Of a DNA stretch of 64,000 nt, positions 57,973 through 64,000 are shown in pieces. The notes under the pieces were generated by a model, which saw only the letters and a program-made list of their open reading frames with translations, searched no databases and was not told the origin of the DNA. Position numbers and translations under genes: made by a program. The stretch spans positions 7,192,001 through 7,256,000 of the forward strand of contig NZ_CP072941.1 in assembly GCF_018069625.1 (NCBI RefSeq), in the 5' to 3' direction. The stretch comes from Streptomyces yatensis. GTDB taxonomy: Bacteria > Actinomycetota > Actinomycetes > Streptomycetales > Streptomycetaceae. Positions within the stretch are counted from its first letter, which is position 1. Each line of letters begins with the position of its first letter.

Positions 57973-60180
57973 GTGGGGGAGCGGCAGGGCGTGGCGAACG
58001 TGGAGCGGAGCGGACTGGGGAGAAACCCGGACACGGGGCCGGGCCCCGGTGCCGTCGGGGCGCGGACGTCACGGGCCAGAATGGGGCTCGTCGCCCTGTG
58101 GCTCCTGGCCGGCGTGCTGGCGGTCCGTCAGGCGGCGGCGGTGCTGCGGCTGCCCCCCGACGAGCGGCTGACCGACCTGGAGACCTGGATCGGCGAAGAG
58201 GGTGTGCTGCATGTCAGGGGGTCGCTGTACGACGGGGACTCCTTCACCGGCACCCCGTTCTCCGGGCTCGTCCTCAAGCCGCTGACCCGGGCCGCCGAGC
58301 AGAGCCTCGGCGTCGCCTGGACCTTCGGCACCCTGCTGCTGGTCGTGGTCCTCGGGCTGGTCGTGGCCCGGGCGCTGCCCGGTCCGGTCTCCCGCCGCAC
58401 CGCGCTGATCGCCGCGCCGCTGGCCATCAGCCTGCTGGTGCTCTCGCTTCCGGTGCGCAACACCTTCACCCTCGGCCAGACCAGCATCATCCCGGTGCTG
58501 CTGGTCGTCCTCACCGTGCTGCCCAGAACCTCCGGGCGGCAGGCCGGTGTGCTCATCGGGGTGGCCGCGGCGCTGCAGCCCGCGCTGCTGCTGTTCGCCG
58601 TCGTGCTGTGGCTCATCGGCCGGCGCCGGGCCGCGGCGCTCGCGGGCGCCACGTTCGCCGGGTGCACCGCGCTCGCCTGGGCGGCCATGCCGCACGACTC
58701 GTGGACGTACTGGGGCCACCACATCGGCGGCGCCGGGCTCGGCGCGCCCGCCGACAGCCTGGCCAACCAGTCGCTGCACGGGCTGCTGCTGCGCATCGGT
58801 CTCGAGGGCCCGGGCGAGCTGGCGCTGCTGGCCGTGCTCGCGGTCGCCGTCGCCGTGATCGGCCTGCGGCGCGCCGTGCACTACGCGAAGGACGGGCAGC
58901 TGCTGCTCGCCGCCGCCATCACCGGCAGCGTCGCGCTCGCGGTCTCGCCCACCTCCTGGCAGCACCAGCAGCTGTGGATCCTGCTGGCCGTGGTCGGCCG
59001 GGTGGGGCGGCGCGGCTCCGACCGGCTGGTGTGGCCGGTGCTGGTGGTGCTGGTGATGTCGCTCAGCCGTACCGCGCTGCTGCCCGACATCGAGATTCTC
59101 GGACATATCGGCTACAATGCGCCGCTTCTCGCCGCGCTCGCCGCCGCCTGTGTGGTGCCGTTCCACTCCCGCACCTCGCCGCGATGGGACGACCCCGAGC
59201 CGACGCCGGTCGCCGAGCCGGCCAGGAGCCGCTACGCCTGGGTGCCGCTGCTGCGCTTCCTCAAGCGGCCGCTGTCCCGCCCGAACCTGATGCTCGAGCT
59301 GATGCTGATCCGCGTCGGCTACTTCGCCTACTCCTGGATCCGCGCCCACGCCCCGGACGAGCGCAGCGTGGCCGAGGGCCACGGCGACCAGGTGCTCACC
59401 CTCGAGGGCTGGCTGCACATCGACATCGAGCACTGGTTCAACGCCATCGTGGCGGACACCTCATGGCTCAAAGACTTCATGAACTGGTACTACAGCACCT
59501 TCCACTTCCTGATCCCGCTGTCCCTGCTGGCCTGGCTGTATCTGCGCCGCCCGGCGACCTACCGCTGGGCCCGTACGCCGCTGGCCTTCGCCACGATGCT
59601 CGCCCTGGTCGGCTTCTGGCTCTACCCGCTGGCCCCGCCGCGGCTGATGGGGCTCGGGTACGTGGACACCGCGCACGGCCCGCAGGATCTGAACAACCCG
59701 GACTTCGGCGCCCTCACCAAGCTGTCCAACCAGTACGCGGCCATGCCCTCGCTGCATGTGGGGTGGTCGCTGTGGTGCGGGGTGGTCATCGCGATCGTGG
59801 CGCCGTACGTATGGGCGAAGGTGCTCGGCATCCTGTACCCGCTGCTGACGACGGCGGTCATCGTGGGCACCGCCAACCACTATGTGCTGGACGCGATCGG
59901 CGGCGCGGCCATCGTCTCGGCCGGGTTCGGGCTGCAGTACGTGCTGCTCGGCGTGGGCAAGCGCCCGCGCGAGGAGGCGCCACCGCTGTCGGCGGCGATG
60001 GGCGCCGCGATGGCCCGGGCCAGGGGGCTGGTGCCGGGGCTGGTGCGGCAGCGCGGCGGTGGGCACGACGACGTGGAGCCGGCCGGCGCCGAGTCCGCCG
60101 GGAAGGATCGGTCCGACGCCGCGGACGGGCCCCCGAAAGGGGGACAGGCTCGCGTTGAGCGCCATGACCAGCGGGTCTAG
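57973..60180 (+). CDS. bifunctional GT87 glycosyltransferase/PAP2 phosphatase
   Basis: A 735-residue integral membrane protein. The N-terminal ~400 residues fit the GT87 family of polyprenyl-phosphate mannosyltransferases: MGLVALWLLAGVLAVRQAAA, LSLPVRNTFTLGQTSIIPVL with the GT87 GQ motif, and the helices to HIGYNAPLLAALAAACVVPF. The C-terminal ~280 residues are a PAP2/inositolphosphotransferase domain (AMPSLHVGWSLWCGVVIAIV, TANHYVLDAIGGAAIVSAGF). One chain may thus use a polyprenol-linked sugar and then process the lipid phosphate. Start GTG 57973. Activity is inferred from the domain pair. Confidence 0.88.
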   Translation: MGERQGVANVERSGLGRNPDTGPGPGAVGARTSRARMGLVALWLLAGVLAVRQAAAVLRLPPDERLTDLETWIGEEGVLHVRGSLYDGDSFTGTPFSGLVLKPLTRAAEQSLGVAWTFGTLLLVVVLGLVVARALPGPVSRRTALIAAPLAISLLVLSLPVRNTFTLGQTSIIPVLLVVLTVLPRTSGRQAGVLIGVAAALQPALLLFAVVLWLIGRRRAAALAGATFAGCTALAWAAMPHDSWTYWGHHIGGAGLGAPADSLANQSLHGLLLRIGLEGPGELALLAVLAVAVAVIGLRRAVHYAKDGQLLLAAAITGSVALAVSPTSWQHQQLWILLAVVGRVGRRGSDRLVWPVLVVLVMSLSRTALLPDIEILGHIGYNAPLLAALAAACVVPFHSRTSPRWDDPEPTPVAEPARSRYAWVPLLRFLKRPLSRPNLMLELMLIRVGYFAYSWIRAHAPDERSVAEGHGDQVLTLEGWLHIDIEHWFNAIVADTSWLKDFMNWYYSTFHFLIPLSLLAWLYLRRPATYRWARTPLAFATMLALVGFWLYPLAPPRLMGLGYVDTAHGPQDLNNPDFGALTKLSNQYAAMPSLHVGWSLWCGVVIAIVAPYVWAKVLGILYPLLTTAVIVGTANHYVLDAIGGAAIVSAGFGLQYVLLGVGKRPREEAPPLSAAMGAAMARARGLVPGLVRQRGGGHDDVEPAGAESAGKDRSDAADGPPKGGQARVERHDQRV

Positions 60181-60279
60181 CGTGGTGAGAAGGGGGCGGA
60201 AAGGCGTGAAAGAGCGTTAAGCGGGGGGATCCGGGAATCGAGACGGGGAGCGGGGACCCCGACCGAGGAGGGATCAACG

Positions 60280-60909
60280 ATGTCCCTGGTGAAGGCAGTC
60301 ACCGCGGCGGTCGCGATGGGCGCTTCGATGGCCATAGCGACCCCCGCGGCCGCCGCGCCGCCGCACCCCTTCGTCTTCGTGCACGACAAGTTCCAGCCCG
60401 CGTCGCAGGCGAAGACCGCCGATGCGGTGACCTACGACAAGTCGCTGGTGCCGACGTCGGCCACGGTGTTCATCGCCGAGCTGCGCGTGGGCGGCGAGGG
60501 CATGAAGCACCATGAGGGCGGAGAAGGCCAAGGCCACCGCATGATGCACAAGGGCACGTTCGTGTTCCTCAGCGTGCGCGGCCTCGCGGCCCACCACCAC
60601 TACGGGATCCATGTCCATACGAAGCCGTGCGGCACCACGCCCGACTCCTCGGGGCCGCACTACCAGAACAAGAAGGATCCCAAGCAGCCCTCGACCAATC
60701 CGAAGTACGCCAACCCGCACAACGAGGTCTGGCTGGATGTCACCACCAACGGAGCCGGTAAGGGCTGGGCCAAATCCTGGGAGAAGTGGCAGTTCAGGCC
60801 CGGGGAGGCCCGTTCCGTGGTGATCCACAAGCATGCGACGGGCACCACGCAGGGCAAGGCCGGCCAGGCCGGAGCCCGGGTGGCGTGCGTCAACGTGCCG
60901 TTCAAGTAG
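60280..60909 (+). CDS. secreted Cu/Zn superoxide dismutase-like protein
   Basis: A 209-residue exported protein. The signal peptide (VTAAVAMGASMAIATPAAAA) leads into a SOD_Cu fold: GIHVHTKPCG with the HxH copper ligands, GPHYQN with the bridging His, NPHNEVWLDV with a further His and the Asp, and SVVIHKHATGT with the last His. AGARVACVNV closes the fold. A His/Met-rich loop (MKHHEGGEGQGHRMMHKG) is extra and could load copper. Start ATG 60280 has GAGGAGGG upstream. Expected to remove extracellular superoxide or act as a copper protein. Confidence 0.88.
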   Translation: MSLVKAVTAAVAMGASMAIATPAAAAPPHPFVFVHDKFQPASQAKTADAVTYDKSLVPTSATVFIAELRVGGEGMKHHEGGEGQGHRMMHKGTFVFLSVRGLAAHHHYGIHVHTKPCGTTPDSSGPHYQNKKDPKQPSTNPKYANPHNEVWLDVTTNGAGKGWAKSWEKWQFRPGEARSVVIHKHATGTTQGKAGQAGARVACVNVPFK

Positions 60910-60950
60910 CGGTGCCGTTCAGGTAGCGGTGTTGCCGTTCAGGTAGCGGC
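60893..60950. repeat. tandem copies of the SOD gene 3' end
   Basis: GTGCCGTTCAAGTAGCGGT (the gene's own end) is followed at 60912 by GTGCCGTTCAGGTAGCGGT and at 60931 by GTTGCCGTTCAGGTAGCGG, each with an in-frame-like TAG. The three stops are at 60907, 60924 and 60944. Confidence 0.85.
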
Positions 60951-61007
60951 GTTCCGGGGCGCCCGGTGGGGCGGCGGGTTCAAGGCCAGCGTGAGCCCGG
61001 GTAAGAC

Positions 61008-61607
61008 TCAGGGTGGCAGCAGCCCGCCCTCCACCGAGGCGTTCCTGATCTCCTCGTACAGCGCGCGCAGCGTCTCGCTCACGGCGACCCGTGGCAGATG
61101 CAGCCGGTCCAGCGCCTCGGCGTCCACGGGAGCGTGGCTGTCGGTGGCCATATCGCCCCAGCCCTGGCCGGTCAGACAGCGCATCAGGGTGGGGTTGAGC
61201 CGGTCCACCCCGCGCACCAGACACGCCTCGGGCGTACGGCCCTCCTCGTACTCCCGCCACAGCGCCAGCAGTTCGGTGCCGAGCGGCGCGGGCAGCGAGG
61301 CGAAGCGCGCGGGCTCACCGCCCCCGGCGCCCCGCTCCACCGCGTCCATCTCGACGAGGTCGTGCATCAGGCACAGCTTGAGCATCTTGGTGAGGTCGAG
61401 CCGCTGCCCGGCCTCGCGTTCGAACTCGCCGTGCAGTATCCAGCTCACCATCGCCAGATGCCAGGAGTGCTCCGCGACGCTTTCCTTGCGCTCCGGGGTG
61501 GCCTTGTTGGCGCGCTCGATGTCACGAAGGCGGGCGGTCAGGGCTATGAAGTCGAAGAGTCTTCGCCGATCGGCCGCCGCGCCGTGCGGACCGTACATCT
61601 CGCTCAT
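61008..61607 (-). CDS. HD-domain hydrolase (YfbR-like 5'-nucleotidase type)
   Basis: A 199-residue HD protein. ESVAEHSWHLAMVSWILHGE has the first His; LKLCLMHDLVEMDA has the HD pair; RGVDRLNPTLMRCLTGQGW holds the later Asp. The ES-x-AEHS signature is that of the YfbR/HDDC2 5'-deoxynucleotidase group. Likely hydrolyses dNMP. Start ATG 61607. Five bp separate it from the LysR gene upstream on the same strand, so they may be one operon. Confidence 0.88.
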   Translation of the reverse strand: MSEMYGPHGAAADRRRLFDFIALTARLRDIERANKATPERKESVAEHSWHLAMVSWILHGEFEREAGQRLDLTKMLKLCLMHDLVEMDAVERGAGGGEPARFASLPAPLGTELLALWREYEEGRTPEACLVRGVDRLNPTLMRCLTGQGWGDMATDSHAPVDAEALDRLHLPRVAVSETLRALYEEIRNASVEGGLLPP

Positions 61608-61612
61608 GGCGG

Positions 61613-62500
61613 TCAGTGTGCCCGCGTCCGGGGGGTTGTGGCGAGCAATGTACGTGCGGCGTCTTCCAGGGATCCGAGCAGCGGGTCGGGGTCGTCGGCG
61701 CGCGTGACGAGCACGACCTCGCAGGGATCGATGTCGATGACGGGTACCAGGGCGATGTCCTCGCGCACGGCGGCGCGCCGATCGCCGGCCGGGAAGATCG
61801 CGACACAGTGGCCGGTGGCGATGAGTTCCAGCTTGTCCTCGTAGCCGTCGTCGATCGCGGGCGGGGGTGGGGCCGGGCGGCCGCCGACCGGCTTGGGCGT
61901 GCTCCAGATCACCGGACTGCTGGCGCAGGCCACCAGTTCCTCGTCCGACAGAGCGCGCAGGCTGACGGCCTTCTCGTGCGCCAGACGATGACGCGCCGAC
62001 GTGACGAGTACCCGCGATTCCTCATGGAGCTTCGTCACCCGGAAGCCGTCCGTGGGGAAGGGCAGCGGCCGGTACGCGACGAGGGCCTCGATCCGTCCCT
62101 CGGCCAGGGCGCGGGTGTCCCGCCAGTCGAGGTGCCGGGTGCGGATCCGGTCGTCGGGGTGCCGGCGGCGCACTTCCTGCACCCAGGCGGTGATGACCAG
62201 TCCTTCGGCGCAGCCGACGGTGATGGTACGGGGCTGGACGGCGGCTCTGGCGGTGCGAGCGGCCCGCTCGGCCTCCTGGAGCAGTGTCCGGGCCCCGGGC
62301 AGGAACGCCCGGCCGGCGTCGGTGAGGCTGGTGCCCTGCGGTGAGCGGTCGAAGAGCCGGACCCCGAGCTGAGCCTCCAGCCGCTGGATCTGGCGGCTCA
62401 GCGACGGCTGCGCCAGATGCAGCCTGATGGCGGCCCGGCCGAAGTTGCCGCACTCCGCCACGACCGTGAAATAGCGCACGAGCCGCAGATCGACGTCCAT
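61613..62500 (-). CDS. LysR family transcriptional regulator
   Basis: A 295-residue [44 protein letters not shown] and [20 protein letters not shown] form the winged HTH; the effector domain follows. Start ATG 62500. It is divergent from an SDR gene 99 bp away, its probable target, and shares strand and possibly transcript with the HD gene. Confidence 0.93.
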   Translation of the reverse strand: MDVDLRLVRYFTVVAECGNFGRAAIRLHLAQPSLSRQIQRLEAQLGVRLFDRSPQGTSLTDAGRAFLPGARTLLQEAERAARTARAAVQPRTITVGCAEGLVITAWVQEVRRRHPDDRIRTRHLDWRDTRALAEGRIEALVAYRPLPFPTDGFRVTKLHEESRVLVTSARHRLAHEKAVSLRALSDEELVACASSPVIWSTPKPVGGRPAPPPPAIDDGYEDKLELIATGHCVAIFPAGDRRAAVREDIALVPVIDIDPCEVVLVTRADDPDPLLGSLEDAARTLLATTPRTRAH

Positions 62501-62599
62501 TCGCCCAGCGTACGTCGCGTGCCGTCATACGCCTGGGGCATGGCGGCATGCGGAACAGGTCTTGGACAGGCGGTGCCGGTGGATATTTGGCTTACGGGC

Positions 62600-63343
62600 A
62601 TGACCACTTATGACGGCAAGAAGATCGTGATCACGGGCGGAAGCAGCGGTATCGGCCTGGCCGCGGCCCGGTTGTTCGCGGACGGCGGGGCACACGTACT
62701 GATCACCGGCCGCACCCAGTCCACCCTGGACACCGCGCTGGAGCGGCTGGGGGACAAGGCGATCGCCGTCCGCAGCGACGCCGCGTCCCTGGAAGAGATC
62801 AAGGCGCTGGCCGGCACGGTCCAGGAGCGGTTCGGCGCGGTGGACGCGCTGTTCGTCAACGCCGGCGTCACCGCGTCCGCGCCGTTCGACTCCACGACGG
62901 AGGAGATGTACGACGCGCTGTTCGGCATCAATACCAAGGGCCCCTACTTCACGGTGCAGGCGTTGGCGCCGCTGATGCGCGAGGGCGGCGGCGTGGTCCT
63001 CACCACGTCGGTGGTGAACGTCCTGGGCGTCGACGCGCTCAGTGTCTACTCGGCGAGCAAGGCGGCCCTGCGGTCGATGACGCGCACGCTGGCCCGCGAG
63101 CTGCTGCCGCGCAAGGTGCGGGTCAATGCCGTGAGCCCCGGTCCGATCGACACGGGCATCCTGGACCGCTCCGTCCCCGCCGACGTCCTCGAGACGATGA
63201 AGGACACCTACCGGAGCACCATCCCGATGCAGCGGCTGGGGTCGTCCGAGGAAGTGGCCGCCGCGGTGGCGTACTTGGCGTTCGGTGCCACCTTCTCGAC
63301 GGGAACGGAGTTCCCGGTCGACGGCGGAGGTTCGCAGCTCTAG
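62600..63343 (+). CDS. short-chain dehydrogenase/reductase
   Basis: A 247-residue SDR. MTTYDGKKIVITGGSSGIGL has TGxxxGIG; ALFVNAGVTASAPF the NAG motif; TTSVVNVLGVDALSVYSASKAAL holds Ser, Tyr and Lys. VDGGGSQL closes as in 3-oxoacyl-ACP-reductase-like SDRs. The Arg after beta-2 (ITGRTQ) suggests NADP. Divergent from a LysR regulator. Start ATG 62600; the longer frame is not coding. Confidence 0.93.
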   Translation: MTTYDGKKIVITGGSSGIGLAAARLFADGGAHVLITGRTQSTLDTALERLGDKAIAVRSDAASLEEIKALAGTVQERFGAVDALFVNAGVTASAPFDSTTEEMYDALFGINTKGPYFTVQALAPLMREGGGVVLTTSVVNVLGVDALSVYSASKAALRSMTRTLARELLPRKVRVNAVSPGPIDTGILDRSVPADVLETMKDTYRSTIPMQRLGSSEEVAAAVAYLAFGATFSTGTEFPVDGGGSQL

Positions 63344-63396
63344 GTGAGGAACCCGCTCCAGGTGAGGGATCCCCGGACCTCAGGCCGGGGAACACC

Positions 63397-64000
63397 TCAT
63401 GTGTAGGTCACCCTCAGCTCCTTGATCCCGTTCAGCCAGGCCGAGCGCAGCCGCCGGGGCTCGCCCGCGAGCCGGATGTCCGGGAGGGTGTCCGCGACGG
63501 CCTGGAAGATCAGCCGGATCTCCAGCTCCGCCAGGCTCTTGCCGAGGCAGAAGTGCGGTCCGCCCCCGCCGAAGCCCAGATGGGGGTTGGGGTCGCGGGT
63601 GATGTCGAAGTCCTCGGGGCGGTCGAAGACCTCCGGGTCGTTGTTGGCGGAGGAGTAGAAGACCCCGACCCGCGCGCCCGCCTCGATGCGCTGTCCGCCC
63701 AGTTCTGTGTCCTGGGTGGTGGTGCGCTGGAAGGACATCACGGGGGTGGCCCAGCGCACGATCTCGTCGGCGGCGGTGGCCGGGCGCTCGGCCTTGAACA
63801 GCTCCCACTGGTCGGGGTGGGTGAGGAAGGCGTGCATCCCGTGGCTGATGGCGTTGCGGGTGGTCTCGTTGCCGGCGACGGCGAGCAGCAGCACGAAGAA
63901 GCCGAACTCGTCCGAGCCCAGATTGCCCTCGTCCTCGGCGGCCACCAGCCGGCTGACGATGTCCTTGGCCGGGCAGGCCTTGCGGTCGGCGGCGAGGTTC
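63397..64000 (-). CDS. cytochrome P450, CYP125/124-like, 5' part outside the window
   Basis: The C-terminal ~200 residues are present; the gene continues past 64000. AVAGNETTRNAISHGMHAFL is the I-helix, ADEIVRWATPVMSFQRTTTQ has the ExxR-equivalent region, and FGGGGPHFCLGKSLAELEIR the heme loop. The phrases NETTRN, EIVRWATPV and LRSAWLNGIKELRVTYT at the end match mycobacterial CYP125/CYP124/CYP142, which oxidise the side chain of cholesterol and methyl-branched lipids. Substrate here is inferred only. Confidence 0.9.
   Translation of the reverse strand, partial: NLAADRKACPAKDIVSRLVAAEDEGNLGSDEFGFFVLLLAVAGNETTRNAISHGMHAFLTHPDQWELFKAERPATAADEIVRWATPVMSFQRTTTQDTELGGQRIEAGARVGVFYSSANNDPEVFDRPEDFDITRDPNPHLGFGGGGPHFCLGKSLAELEIRLIFQAVADTLPDIRLAGEPRRLRSAWLNGIKELRVTYT

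Overview
The window is high-GC actinobacterial DNA and almost certainly Streptomyces. The evidence is strong GC bias at third codon positions, frequent GTG starts, 4-bp GTGA/ATGA overlaps between co-directional genes, rare TTA codons, and families typical of the genus (clpP3/clpP4 with popR, an RsrR/NmrA pair, CYP105 with ferredoxin, MmyB-type regulators, GT87-PAP2 fusions). There are no rRNA, tRNA, transposase or CRISPR features. The mix of regulators, oxidoreductases, GNAT paralogues and decayed genes looks more like a chromosome arm than the core, but that is inference.

Layout, left to right. 1-6.4 kb: the tail of a nitroreductase, a divergent RsrR-like Rrf2 regulator and NmrA-like protein sharing two operators, a flavin oxidase, an SDR divergent from a LysR, and a membrane-anchored Mrr-type nuclease with two TTA codons. 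6.5-11 kb: clpP3-clpP4, a lipoprotein, a decayed AbiEii-type two-gene operon, a GNAT, and PopR ending in LAA. 11-24 kb: histidine phosphatase, MASE1 protein, secreted ricin-B/beta-helix protein, hydrolase, lytic transglycosylase, DedA, DoxX, a large FAD/NAD(P) protein, PhoD phosphatase and a secreted HNH nuclease. 24-34 kb: a yybP-ykoY manganese riboswitch upstream of a UPF0016 exporter, HAD phosphatase, peptidoglycan-binding membrane protein, an MFS exporter fused to a MarR-like domain, small secreted or unknown proteins, an XRE-cupin regulator, GNATs and a beta-lactamase-fold hydrolase.

34-47.6 kb: a short threonyl-tRNA synthetase paralogue behind what reads as a complete threonine attenuator (promoter, leader peptide with three consecutive Thr codons, strong hairpin). 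Then come a P450-ferredoxin-reductase operon next to an OmpR-type two-component pair, a BAHD-type acyltransferase (a family best known from plants and fungi), a PAP2 membrane enzyme, a sialidase-fold lipoprotein, and a TetR/Dabb/epimerase group with paired palindromic operators. 47.6-64 kb: a broken GNAT and a truncated partner gene that duplicate an intact GNAT-PH pair 5 kb away, an XRE-TPR regulator divergent from two tiny proteins (one with a TTA codon) across 11-bp iterons, a NarL-type two-component operon, an MmyB regulator/SDR pair, a MhuD-like heme monooxygenase, an AraC regulator, a GT87-PAP2 fusion, a Cu/Zn-SOD-like secreted protein, an HD hydrolase, a LysR/SDR pair and a partial CYP125-like P450.

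Two patterns recur. First, at least five unrelated genes carry a tandem copy of their own 3' end, including the stop codon, just beyond the real stop. Second, many regulators sit divergent from their probable target with visible dyads between them, so local autoregulated pairs are the main logic of the region.
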